Positions 11,176-18,600 of a stretch of 64,000 bases of DNA are shown here, one piece after another. How positions within the stretch are numbered: the stretch's first letter is position 1; the number at the start of each line of letters is the position of its first letter. Location: positions 248,001 to 312,000 of the forward strand of contig JAEPMI010000013.1 of the NCBI GenBank assembly GCA_017644045.1. The letters are read 5' to 3'. The translations under genes and the position numbers were made by a program. The DNA comes from Deltaproteobacteria bacterium (GTDB lineage Bacteria > Myxococcota_A > Polyangia > Polyangiales > Houyiibacteriaceae). The notes below the pieces were generated by a model. It worked only from the letters and a program-made list of their open reading frames with translations, did no database searches and had not been told where the DNA came from.

Positions 11176-11307
11176 CACACTGCGCGACCCAGGAGTGAAA
11201 TCGGGTCATTTCAGGTCTGCATCCCTCAGATGAGTGATGCGGACGTGCTGCGCGACTCTCTCGGCGAAAACCTCAGTGATTTCGTGCCGACGTCCCGTTC
11301 CGAACCG

Positions 11308-11325
11308 TTGGCACGCTCATCGCAT
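11308..11325 (+). promoter_or_regulatory. sigma54 (-24/-12) promoter
   Basis: TTGGCACGCTCATCGCAT matches the RpoN consensus YTGGCACG-N4-TTGCW with one change (TCGC for TTGC). GG at 11310-11311 and GC at 11322-11323 are separated by exactly 10 bases, the strict sigma54 spacing. Transcription would start near 11335 on the plus strand. There is no long plus-strand gene downstream before the terminator at 11401-11442, so the product would be a short RNA. Confidence 0.55.
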
Positions 11326-11334
11326 AGGGATCAT

Positions 11335-11442
11335 GACGAAGCGGCGACTAACTGAGCGTCGTTCCCCCCCCCCACGCCTCAGAGCGCCGCTTCACTCTAT
11401 GCAGCCGCGACGAACCCCCCCTCGTCGCGGCTGCTTTTTTAT
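11335..11442 (+). ncRNA. putative short sigma54-driven transcript (sRNA or leader peptide)
   Basis: This is the span between the expected start point of the sigma54-type promoter and the T-run of a perfect intrinsic terminator, about 108 bases. It is preceded by ATGACGAAGCGGCGACTAAC at 11333, which opens a Arg/Pro-rich frame that runs into the terminator and beyond, so a coding role looks poor. It contains a C-run (11365-11375). There is no similarity to an RNA family that I can name; the call rests only on promoter plus terminator geometry. Confidence 0.4.
11401..11442 (+). terminator. strong intrinsic terminator, plus strand
   Basis: GCAGCCGCGACGA (11401-11413) pairs perfectly with TCGTCGCGGCTGC (11422-11434) around an 8-base loop of A and seven C, followed at once by six T and ATT. 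It is oriented for plus-strand transcription. The minus-strand lipoprotein gene ends 5 bases further on, but in that direction the hairpin has no T-run. Confidence 0.9.
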
Positions 11443-11446
11443 TCCG

Positions 11447-11824
11447 TCAGCGCAGTCGAGCGGACGGATCGTCCAGCTCGGGCTCGTCCATCGGTCCGTC
11501 GGGGACCTCCGGCGTCACGCAGCAGTCGTCACAGTCGGCGGGGACGCACTCACCGCTCAGCGGGCAGCACTGCTCGCCTGCTCCGCAGAGCTCCGATCCG
11601 GTGCAGCCGACGACCAGCTTCGAGTCCAGACGAATGCGCCAGTCGGGGTTGGTCGCTTCCGCGAGCCCTTCGGGCGTCTCGAGCGTCTCGAGCGCGATCG
11701 GCACCGAAGCGTCGGTGGTGGTCAGCGCTTGGCGGGTCTGGGCGGGTCCGCTCTCCGCGGCGCACCCCAAGAGGCCGCACCCGAGCAGAGCGACGGCCAT
11801 GGCTCTGAAATCATTGGCAAACAT
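11447..11824 (-). CDS. small Cys-rich lipoprotein
   Basis: A 125-residue product. The signal peptide MAVALLGCGLLGCAAES (start perhaps the inner ATG at 11800) ends in a lipobox Cys. The mature part includes LVVGCTGSELCGAGEQCCPLSGECVPADCDDCC, with nine Cys in about 35 residues, a knot-like pattern suited to disulfides outside the cytoplasm. The tail is acidic and Pro-rich. Function unknown. Confidence 0.7.
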   Translation of the reverse strand: MFANDFRAMAVALLGCGLLGCAAESGPAQTRQALTTTDASVPIALETLETPEGLAEATNPDWRIRLDSKLVVGCTGSELCGAGEQCCPLSGECVPADCDDCCVTPEVPDGPMDEPELDDPSARLR

Positions 11825-11920
11825 GCCTGACTACAGAGCAGACACCATGCCAGCCCGGTCGATCGCGGGGTGACCCGCGCGCGATCGTGATGATCTGCCA
11901 CGGGTGTGGAGGAATCGCGG

Positions 11921-12403
11921 TCAGCGGACCGTGGTCTTGGCGCCGGCGAGCTTCAGGACGGCCTTGAAGTGCTTCTTGTCGACCGGGGTGACGCTGAGTC
12001 GGTTGCCCTTGCGGAGGATCAGCATCCCGTCGAGCGCCTTCGTGTCCTTCATCGTCTCGAGCGAGACGGTCTCCGCGAAGGTCTCCACATGGCCCACGTC
12101 GACCACGTCCCAGCGCGGCTCGCCCTTCTTCACGCGCGCGTCGTAGTAGGGGCTCTTCTCGTCGAACTGTGTCTCGTCCGGGTGCGCCTCTCGCACGACC
12201 TTCACCACCCCGACCACGCCCGGGGGCTTGGTGTTCGAGTGGTAGAAGAGCACCAGGTCGCCCTCTTTCATGTCGCGCATGAAGTTGCGGGCCTGGTAGT
12301 TGCGGACGCCCTCCCACTCGCCGGTCCCTTGCTTCTCCATGTCGTCGATGGAGTAGACGTCCGGCTCCGACTTCATGAGCCAGTACTTGCGGGCGCGGCT
12401 CAC
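11921..12403 (-). CDS. EVE domain protein (THYN1-like)
   Basis: A 160-residue single-domain protein starting MSRARKYWLMKSEPDVYSIDDM. The EVE signatures are YWLMKSEP, WEGVRNYQARNFMRDMKEGDLVLFYHSN, GVVGVVKVVREAHPDETQFD and YYDARVKKGEPRWDVVDV. EVE domains are PUA-like folds that bind modified bases in DNA or RNA. The start is the GTG at 12403, which overlaps the upstream gene's TGA as GTGA; the longer frame upstream is a shadow. Translation is likely coupled to the DUF2505 gene. Confidence 0.92.
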   Translation of the reverse strand: MSRARKYWLMKSEPDVYSIDDMEKQGTGEWEGVRNYQARNFMRDMKEGDLVLFYHSNTKPPGVVGVVKVVREAHPDETQFDEKSPYYDARVKKGEPRWDVVDVGHVETFAETVSLETMKDTKALDGMLILRKGNRLSVTPVDKKHFKAVLKLAGAKTTVR

Positions 12404-12906
12404 GAGTAGTGGGTCTTGAGGAACTCGTTCGTGAACGCGGCGCTGTCCTCGTAGCGGGCCTCGACCTCCTTGGAGACGAACTTCTCGAAGAGGCCGCCGA
12501 TGCCGAAGATCGAGCAGCCGACCTCGAAGTCGACCACGCGGTAGCACTTGCCGTTCTCGCTCGGCGGGCAGGTCATGGTGCCGCCGATCTTGATCTTCGA
12601 GGGCATCACGCCAGGGATGATGTCGAAGGAGTACGCGCGAGCGTCCCCTTCGCCGGTGAGCTGGCCCTGCTCGTCGAAGGCCACCGTGTCGCCGAGTGCC
12701 TTTCGCAGCGCCAGTGGGGCGTTCACCTTCGGGACGATGTGGGCTCGTCGCTTCCCGGTCGCCGGGTCGCTCTCGAGCAGCTCGTACTGGTACTCGAGCT
12801 TCTCGACGTAGAGCTCCTGGTTGAAGGCAGGGTTGTTGTGCACGCGCTCCCAGAACTGGTCGGGAGTGCAGCCCATCTCGTGGCGAACGGTGAACTTGCG
12901 GCTCAT
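12400..12906 (-). CDS. DUF2505 (SRPBCC-fold) protein
   Basis: A 168-residue cytoplasmic protein beginning MSRKFTVRHEMGCTPDQFWERVHNNPAFNQELY. This is the START/SRPBCC opening of DUF2505 (strand, then F-x-x-x-DPxF-like helix). Later MTCPPSENGKCYRVVDFEVGCSIFGIGGLFEKFVSKEV gives the final strand and the long C-terminal helix over the hydrophobic cavity. The fold binds lipids or other hydrophobic ligands; the ligand here is unknown. It overlaps the EVE gene by four bases. Confidence 0.85.
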   Translation of the reverse strand: MSRKFTVRHEMGCTPDQFWERVHNNPAFNQELYVEKLEYQYELLESDPATGKRRAHIVPKVNAPLALRKALGDTVAFDEQGQLTGEGDARAYSFDIIPGVMPSKIKIGGTMTCPPSENGKCYRVVDFEVGCSIFGIGGLFEKFVSKEVEARYEDSAAFTNEFLKTHYS

Positions 12907-12963
12907 CAGGACCGCGGACTAGCACGATCGCCAAGCCTGACCAATCCCCGGCTGCGCGGGTGC

Positions 12964-13731
12964 TCAGGGCGTGAAGAGCATGTTCACGACGGTGATGTTG
13001 TCCTCACCACCGTGCTCGTTGGCCGCCTTGATCAGCTCGGCCGACGCCAGCTCCATGTCTTCGCCCGCGTTGTTCACGATCTCGAAGATCTGGGCGTCCG
13101 TGATCATGCCGCTCAGCCCATCGGAGCAGAGCACGTAGACGTCGCCGGGCCGCGGATCGTCGGGGACCATGTCCACCGCGACCGAGTCCTGCATGCCGAG
13201 CGCCCGCGTGATCACGTTCTTGGGCAGCTCCTCCCGCTGCTCCTCGCTCATGTCGGGCATGACCAGCAGGTAGTCGTTCAGGAGCGAGTGGTCCCGCGTG
13301 AGCTGAACGATCTCTCCATCGCGAATGCGGTACGCTCGGCTGTCTCCGACGTGCGCCACATAGAGCTTCGACCGATCCTTCGAGTACAGGGCCCCCACGA
13401 CCGTGGTGCCCATGCCGTGCACCTCGCGGTGCTTCACCGAGGCCTCGAAGATCTTCCGGTTCGCCAGCTTGATGCTGGTGACGAGCCGGTTCTCCTCGAA
13501 GGAGAGGTGCGGATCGAAGGAGAAGGGCCAGGTGGCGTCCGCGGTCGCCGTCTGCTCGAAGAACGCCGCAATGGCGTGGGTCGCCATCTGAGAGGCGACG
13601 TCACCTGCTCGGTGACCTCCCATACCGTCGGCCACAACGAAGAGTCGATGCTCCGGCAGGATGCAGAAGCTGTCCTCGTTGTGCTCGCGTTGGAGCCCGA
13701 CGTCCGATAGACCTGCCGCGACGAAATTCAT
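12964..13731 (-). CDS. PP2C-family serine/threonine phosphatase
   Basis: A 255-residue single-domain phosphatase with all main PP2C motifs: LSDVGLQREHNEDSF (metal Asp/Glu), VVADGMGGHRAGDVAS (motif 2 metal site), GMGTTVVGAL, VAHVGDSRAYRI, QLTRDHSLL, VYVLCSDGLSGMIT and the final GGEDNITVVNML. It dephosphorylates Ser/Thr proteins with Mn or Mg and would oppose the Hanks-type kinases common in myxobacteria. There is no membrane segment. ATG 13731 is preferred over TTG 13752. The ATG lies in a CATG shared with the opposite-strand ATG of the next gene. Confidence 0.95.
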   Translation of the reverse strand: MNFVAAGLSDVGLQREHNEDSFCILPEHRLFVVADGMGGHRAGDVASQMATHAIAAFFEQTATADATWPFSFDPHLSFEENRLVTSIKLANRKIFEASVKHREVHGMGTTVVGALYSKDRSKLYVAHVGDSRAYRIRDGEIVQLTRDHSLLNDYLLVMPDMSEEQREELPKNVITRALGMQDSVAVDMVPDDPRPGDVYVLCSDGLSGMITDAQIFEIVNNAGEDMELASAELIKAANEHGGEDNITVVNMLFTP

Positions 13732-14416
13732 GGACTGGCTTGGCCAACGCAACGCTCCAACGTCCAGCGCCTCAAGTCAAGCGCGCAGGCACGTTGTTCT
13801 TTTCCTACTGGTGTGGTCCGTCGCATCGGCGGGGTGCGATACGCGCCCCGATCCGAACGACGTGGCGGGCGCTTTAGCCTTTGCTGCAAGGGCAATCGAG
13901 CACGAAGACTCTCGCGAGCTGTACCAGGTAATCGACGAAAGAGCGCGTCACGCGATGCATTCGATCGTGCACGATCGGAGCGCCGCTGCGGACCTGATCC
14001 GCGAGACGTACCCCCAATCGGAGCAAAATCGTGCCCTCGCCGAGCTCGGTGACGCGGCCGAGGTGACCGACGCGGCGGCTCTCTTCGTGGCTCGATGCGA
14101 CGATGAATGCCGTTCGGAGCTCGGTGACCAGCTCGGAGGCGTCGAGCGAACCGAAGAGGAGGGCGAGGAGCTGATCGCCCACACCACCCGCGGCGAGCCC
14201 GTCCGGCTCTACCGCAGGGGCGAGGGTCATTGGTGGGGCATCGTGTGGAACACCGAGGCCCTCGACCGCGAGCGCGCGCGTGCCAACCAGGACCTGCGCC
14301 GGGTGGAGCAGAACGCCGAGACCTATCGGCGCCGTCGCCGGCTCGAGGGTGGCGAGAGTGAGGAGTCCCCCAACCCGGGGCACTCCACCATGGATTCCCC
14401 CGACCCGACCAAGTAA
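13730..14416 (+). CDS. lipoprotein of unknown function
   Basis: About 228 residues from ATG 13730. The n-region is long (23 residues, ending ARRH) before the hydrophobic VVLFLLVWSVASAGC lipobox. A mature alpha-helical part follows: NDVAGALAFAARAIEHEDSRELYQVIDERARHAMHSIV, then helices rich in Glu/Arg and a C-terminal Ser/Pro tail. The DVAGALAFAARAIEHED..LY..ID.RARHAM arrangement is a common opening in myxobacterial lipoproteins, without known function. The next gene starts 9 bases after the stop, so they may be cotranscribed. The frame also extends upstream to 13661, which would overlap the phosphatase gene. Confidence 0.7.
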   Translation: MDWLGQRNAPTSSASSQARRHVVLFLLVWSVASAGCDTRPDPNDVAGALAFAARAIEHEDSRELYQVIDERARHAMHSIVHDRSAAADLIRETYPQSEQNRALAELGDAAEVTDAAALFVARCDDECRSELGDQLGGVERTEEEGEELIAHTTRGEPVRLYRRGEGHWWGIVWNTEALDRERARANQDLRRVEQNAETYRRRRRLEGGESEESPNPGHSTMDSPDPTK

Positions 14417-14425
14417 ACCCCCGCC

Positions 14426-15481
14426 ATGACGAAGAAGATCGCCGTGATCGGTGGCGACGGCATCGGACCCGAGGTCGTCGCCGTGGGGGTGCGAGTGCTC
14501 GAGACCCTCGCCGAACGTGAAGGCTGGGACCTGGCGCTCACCCACTACGACTTCGGCGCCGACCGCTACCTGAAAGACGGCACGACCTTCCCGGAGGAGG
14601 CCCAGTCGGCCATCCGGGAGGACCACGACGCCGTCTTGCTCGGCGCGTTGGGCGACCCGCGGGTGCCGGACATGAGCCACGCGCGGGACATCCTCTTCGG
14701 GCTCCGCTTCGGCTTCGACCTCTACTGCAACCTGCGGCCGGTGCGCTGCCTGCACGATCGACTCATGCCGCTGGTGGGTCGCGCGGCCAAGGACTGTGAC
14801 ATCACGGTCTTCCGCGAGAACACCGAGGGCATCTACGTGGGCATGGGCGGCCACTTCAAGAAGGGCACGGCCGACGAGGTCGCGATCCAGGAGGACCTCA
14901 ACACCCGCAAGGGCGTCGAGCGGATCATCCGCGCGGCCTTCGAGTGGGCGAAGGCGAACGGCAAGACCAAGGTCCACATGGCGGACAAGCACAACGCCAT
15001 GAAGCACGCGCACGAGCTGTGGCTCCGCGTGTTCAACGAGGTCGCCACCGAGTACCCGGGCATCGAGGCCAAGCACGTCTTCGTCGACGCGCTCTGCCTC
15101 TTCCTCATCCAGGACCCGAGCCAGTTCGAGGTCATCGTGACCTGCAACCTCTTCGGCGACATCGTCACCGACCTCGGCGCCGCGTTGCAGGGCGGCATGG
15201 GCATGGCCGCGAGCGCCAACATCCACCCCGGCGGGCTCGGCATGTTCGAGCCGGTCCATGGCTCCGCGCCCCCTCTCACCGGCAAGGACGTCGCCAACCC
15301 GCTCGCCACCGTTCTCACGGTCGGCATGATGCTCGAGCACCTCGGCTTCGCCGGCGCGGAGAAGGAGCTCGAGGGCATCGTGCGGCGCGCCATCGAAGAG
15401 AAGCAGTGCACGAGCGACGTCGGCGGCGAGCTCGGCACGAAGGCCACCGGCGACTGGGTCTGCGCGCAGCTCCGCGCCTGA
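14426..15481 (+). CDS. isocitrate/isopropylmalate dehydrogenase family enzyme
   Basis: A 351-residue NAD-dependent beta-decarboxylating dehydrogenase. Motifs: IAVIGGDGIGPEVV (nucleotide-fold opening), DAVLLGALGDPRVPD, LYCNLRPVRC (substrate Arg loop), VFRENTEGIYVGMGG (E-N-TEGxY), KVHMADKHNAMKHAHELW (K-x-N), VDALCLFLIQDPSQFEVIVTCNLFGDIVTDLGAAL (metal Asp and NLFGDILSD) and FEPVHGSAP. It could be 3-isopropylmalate dehydrogenase (LeuB, leucine synthesis) or a close relative such as tartrate/malate dehydrogenase. The first substrate loop (PDMSHARDIL) is not the typical LeuB string, so substrate is left open. Confidence 0.9.
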   Translation: MTKKIAVIGGDGIGPEVVAVGVRVLETLAEREGWDLALTHYDFGADRYLKDGTTFPEEAQSAIREDHDAVLLGALGDPRVPDMSHARDILFGLRFGFDLYCNLRPVRCLHDRLMPLVGRAAKDCDITVFRENTEGIYVGMGGHFKKGTADEVAIQEDLNTRKGVERIIRAAFEWAKANGKTKVHMADKHNAMKHAHELWLRVFNEVATEYPGIEAKHVFVDALCLFLIQDPSQFEVIVTCNLFGDIVTDLGAALQGGMGMAASANIHPGGLGMFEPVHGSAPPLTGKDVANPLATVLTVGMMLEHLGFAGAEKELEGIVRRAIEEKQCTSDVGGELGTKATGDWVCAQLRA

Positions 15482-15486
15482 CGATC

Positions 15487-15882
15487 CTAGGGCTCGCGCG
15501 GTCCTCGGAAGTCGAAGGGGATCCGCACCGTGATGGCGCGGGCGCGCGCCGGATATCGGATCCGACGTAGCTGGGCCACGAGGCATCGGTCGACGTCTGG
15601 CCGCGCGATCGACGAGTGCAGCGTGCGCGCCTGGCTGACTCGACCATCCGGCTCGATCGTCAGGAGGACCACGCTCCGGCCTCGAATCGGCGGCGCGGGG
15701 TCGATGGTGCGCTCGTAGCAGCTCTGGAGGGCCGGACCGGCGCGCTCGACGGCGGCCATCACGTCGCGTGGTGCTCGCTCCGCCTCGGGCGGCTGGGCGT
15801 GGGCGACTGCCGCGAAGAGCGCGATGGCCACGGTCCATCCCTTGGTGCTCGGGACGAGGCTGCGGGTCGATCGAGGGCGCAT
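15487..15882 (-). CDS. secreted AgmX/PglI-type TonB-like domain protein
   Basis: A 131-residue protein: signal peptide (GWTVAIALFAAVAHAQ) and one domain, VERAGPALQSCYERTIDPAPPIRGRSVVLLTIEPDGRVSQARTLHSSIARPDVDRCLVAQLRRIRYPAR. The two Cys, the 'LQ-CYER' helix, and the DGRV-strand with D-V-CL-A-LR-I-YP pattern are those of the TonB-like AgmX/PglI C-terminal domain of myxobacteria, found in gliding and envelope proteins. It is convergent with the dehydrogenase gene, 5 bases apart. ATG 15882 gives the signal peptide; the open frame beyond it is not coding-like. Confidence 0.82.
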   Translation of the reverse strand: MRPRSTRSLVPSTKGWTVAIALFAAVAHAQPPEAERAPRDVMAAVERAGPALQSCYERTIDPAPPIRGRSVVLLTIEPDGRVSQARTLHSSIARPDVDRCLVAQLRRIRYPARARAITVRIPFDFRGPREP

Positions 15883-15918
15883 GGACAACTTCGTATACGC
15901 TCGCGCGTCGAAGTTCTC

Positions 15919-16440
15919 ATGAGGCTCACGATCGTCGCTCTCCTCTTCGTCGCTTGCGCCCCCAAGGCGCAGGACTGTCCGACCACGCCCCCGGTCGTCG
16001 ACGCACCCCCGCACACGGCGGCGGAGGTCGAATCGGAGCACCAGATCGGCGATCGCGTCTGGATCGCCTTCGGCGAGAGCTGGTACCCGGGCCGCGTCGT
16101 CGCGGTGCTCCAACCCGCGGTCTACGAGGTCGCCTACGACGGCTACGCCGCCGACTGGAACCGGGTCGCCCGGCCGGGCCAGCTTCGCCGCTTCGACTCG
16201 CCGCCGACCAGCGACGGACCGCCGACCGCGCCGAGCTTCCAGCCCGATCCGGGCTTGCCGGTCGAGGACATCACCCAGCTCCACGCGGGCATGGCGGTGC
16301 TCATCCTCTGGAACGACACCCTCTGGCCCGGCACGGTCGTTCGCTTCGAGGGGGACCAGGTCGTCGTCCACTACGACGGCTACGAAGACAGCTGGGACGA
16401 GACCGTGGCCATCGAGCGCCTCTCGATCCCACAGCAGTAG
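15919..16440 (+). CDS. lipoprotein with two Tudor/Agenet-like repeats
   Basis: A 173-residue product: MRLTIVALLFVAC lipobox, then two copies of a barrel-like repeat. Copy 1 (about 45-85) reads GDRVWIAFGESWYPGRVVAVLQPAVYEVAYDGYAADW; copy 2 (about 120-160) reads GMAVLILWNDTLWPGTVVRFEGDQVVVHYDGYEDSWDE. The shared plan 'G-V-W..-WYPG-V......V-YDGY..-W-' is that of Tudor/Agenet/MBT-knot folds, which in eukaryotes bind methylated Lys or Arg. Here the protein is exported and lipid-anchored, so its ligand is unknown; cell-wall or glycan binding is a guess. The spacer is Pro-rich (TSDGPPTAPSFQPDP). Confidence 0.8.
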   Translation: MRLTIVALLFVACAPKAQDCPTTPPVVDAPPHTAAEVESEHQIGDRVWIAFGESWYPGRVVAVLQPAVYEVAYDGYAADWNRVARPGQLRRFDSPPTSDGPPTAPSFQPDPGLPVEDITQLHAGMAVLILWNDTLWPGTVVRFEGDQVVVHYDGYEDSWDETVAIERLSIPQQ

Positions 16441-16443
16441 CCT

Positions 16444-17358
16444 CTAGGTCGCGGCGATGACCTGGTTCCGGCCGCCTTCCTTCGCGGCGTAGAGCGCCTC
16501 GTCGGCCTTCTGGACGAAGGCTTCGCCGTCTTCGATCTGGAGGTCCGGGTAGGTCGCGACGCCGAGGCTCGCGGTGACCGGGAGCTTCTTCCCTTCGAAG
16601 ATGAAGGGGTACATCTCGATCCAGGTGCGGAGCCGCTTGGCGAACTGCATCGCGCTCGGACCGTCGATGCCGCGGCTCAGGATGGCGAACTCCTCGCCGC
16701 CGTAGCGCGCGAAGACGTCTTCCTTGCGGACGGAGGCGTTGATCCCTTCGGCCAGGCCGCGGAGCACGTAGTCACCGGCCAGGTGGCCGTAGGTGTCGTT
16801 GATCTTCTTGAAGTGGTCGAGGTCCAGGAGGACCAACGAGAGCGCCGATTCGTGTCGCTGCGCGTAGGCCAGCTCGCTCTCGAGGCGGTCGCTCAGGTAC
16901 TTCTTGTTGTAGGCGCCGGTGAGCCCGTCGCGCAGCGCGGCTTCGTACATGTGCCGCTGGAACTGCTCGTCCAGATCGTCGTGGTAGCTGAACTTGAGGA
17001 TCGTGGTGGTGCCGACCTGGATCTTGTCGCCGTCGGCCAGGGTGACCTTGTCGATCGGGTGACCGTTCACGAAGGTGCCGTTCGTCGACCCGAGGTCCTC
17101 GACGATCACGGTGTCGCCGTCGGTGACCAGGCGCGCGTGGCGGCGAGAGATCTCGGAGTCGTGGATCTGGATCGCGACCTGCTGACCGCGACCGATTTCC
17201 GTCAGCCCGGAGACCTTGAACATCTCCCCGACGTTCGGGCCCGCGATCACGATGACGTAGGCTCGGTCGCGGTTCGTGGCCTTCGGCGAGAGGATCTTGC
17301 CGAGACTCTCCCGATCCCCGACGACGGTCTGGGTCTCATCGTCGTCCCACTGCCCCAT
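16444..17358 (-). CDS. FHA-GGDEF diguanylate cyclase
   Basis: A 304-residue cytoplasmic protein. An FHA domain (about residues 30-110; TEIGRGQQVAIQIHDSEISRRHARLVTD, then LGSTNGTFVNG) reads phosphothreonine signals. It is followed by a GGDEF domain with LDLDHFKKINDTYGHLAGDYVL and the active site RYGGEEF (about residue 218). The product loop site RxxD (RKED) sits five residues ahead of GGEEF, so both cyclase activity and product inhibition should be intact. It would make cyclic di-GMP under control of a Ser/Thr kinase. AGGG 8 bases ahead supports ATG 17358; GTG 17376 is an alternative. Confidence 0.95.
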   Translation of the reverse strand: MGQWDDDETQTVVGDRESLGKILSPKATNRDRAYVIVIAGPNVGEMFKVSGLTEIGRGQQVAIQIHDSEISRRHARLVTDGDTVIVEDLGSTNGTFVNGHPIDKVTLADGDKIQVGTTTILKFSYHDDLDEQFQRHMYEAALRDGLTGAYNKKYLSDRLESELAYAQRHESALSLVLLDLDHFKKINDTYGHLAGDYVLRGLAEGINASVRKEDVFARYGGEEFAILSRGIDGPSAMQFAKRLRTWIEMYPFIFEGKKLPVTASLGVATYPDLQIEDGEAFVQKADEALYAAKEGGRNQVIAAT

Positions 17359-17412
17359 GGGTTCGTACCCTATCACGGGACAGACGACGCGGACTTCGGA
17401 TTTCGCCAGCCC

Positions 17413-18540
17413 TCAGTCGCAGAGCTGGCAGACCGCGAGCATCGGCACGTCGGGCTCGTAGAGGAAGGGCGGCAGGGCCCCCTCCGAGCGCATCGTGAAC
17501 ACGTCGCGGCGGACCGCCGAGAGCCTCAGCGAGCTCGGGAAGAGCGGCCACATGTGCTCGTCCGAGTGGGGAACGAAGAGCTCGCCTTCGCCCACGCGCT
17601 CGTGGGTCGATGCGTCGACGACGAGCAGCCGAATGTCGGTCTCCGTCGTGGCCGCCAGGGTCAGGGTGCCATCGGGCCCGTGTCCCAGGGCGAGCTGACC
17701 GATGCCGCCGAGCGCGATCACCGAGGAGGTCTCGCCCTCGGCGAAGCGGGTCGTGAGGTGGAGATCGTCTCGACAACGGAACGCAAAGGCGAGACCGCCC
17801 TCCGGCAGCGAGAGGAGCGCGTGCTCGCCGAGCGGTGCGTCGCACGCGCTCGTGTCGAGCGCCGACGGAGTGACGCCGAGCTCCCCCGCCACGATCGCCC
17901 TCGACTCGTGGTCGTAGCGCGACACCATCGGGCGGCCGTCGGCGCGCGGCCAGAGCCGGATGCGGGGACCCTCCTCGGTTTCGAGTTGGAGCGCGCCCTC
18001 CCGGTAGACCGCGTATCGGTACTGGCCACTCCTCGCTCCAGGGCGCTCGACCACGATCTCCGTGCCGGCTCCGACCACCCAGAGCAGATAGCGAGCGTCG
18101 ATGGCGAGGGTCTCCACGACCTCGCCGGTCAGGTCGCGGAGGGTCAGCACGCCGTCGGCGAAGGTCGCGGCGCGGAGCCCGCCTTCCATCTCGATGAGCC
18201 ACGGCTCTCCCTCGCTCACCCCACCGGCCGGGGTGAGACCTCCCCACGGATCGGCCGCATCGAGGTGGTGGAGGTCGTACGGACCGAGCTCGGGGAGCGT
18301 CACGCCGTAGAACCCGCGGTCGCCCGCCACGATCGGGATGGCGGGCGCATCGAAGCGCCAGCCACAGACGATCGCGCCCGGCTCGGTGCAGGTGGGCGGC
18401 CAGCCCGCGTCGGGTGCGGTCCAGGCGTCGGGTGGACCGCCGTCCTCGGTGCTGCCGTCGGTGGCGCCGAGGTCCAGCGCGCTGCTGCTCTGGCTGCAGC
18501 CGAGAGCGATGGAGAGAAGGACGAGAAGCGTTCGATTCAT
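17413..18540 (-). CDS. lipoprotein of unknown function
   Basis: A 375-residue product starting MNRTLLVLLSIALGCSQSSS, a lipobox at Cys15. A short low-complexity linker (Asp/Gly/Pro) leads to a beta-rich body with repeated strands: LVLRDLTGEVVETLAID, YRYAVYREGALQLETEEG, and ESRAIVAGELGVTPSAL. The repeated short blades suggest a beta-propeller. Two further Cys near the end (VCQLCD) are the last residues. There is no catalytic motif that I recognise; the product is probably a surface-exposed lipoprotein. Confidence 0.75.
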   Translation of the reverse strand: MNRTLLVLLSIALGCSQSSSALDLGATDGSTEDGGPPDAWTAPDAGWPPTCTEPGAIVCGWRFDAPAIPIVAGDRGFYGVTLPELGPYDLHHLDAADPWGGLTPAGGVSEGEPWLIEMEGGLRAATFADGVLTLRDLTGEVVETLAIDARYLLWVVGAGTEIVVERPGARSGQYRYAVYREGALQLETEEGPRIRLWPRADGRPMVSRYDHESRAIVAGELGVTPSALDTSACDAPLGEHALLSLPEGGLAFAFRCRDDLHLTTRFAEGETSSVIALGGIGQLALGHGPDGTLTLAATTETDIRLLVVDASTHERVGEGELFVPHSDEHMWPLFPSSLRLSAVRRDVFTMRSEGALPPFLYEPDVPMLAVCQLCD

Positions 18541-18600
18541 GCCCTTCGGGGTGCCTCGGCTCGGCCCGAAGAGCCCCTTAATGCCCCTTAATCCCCGCGT

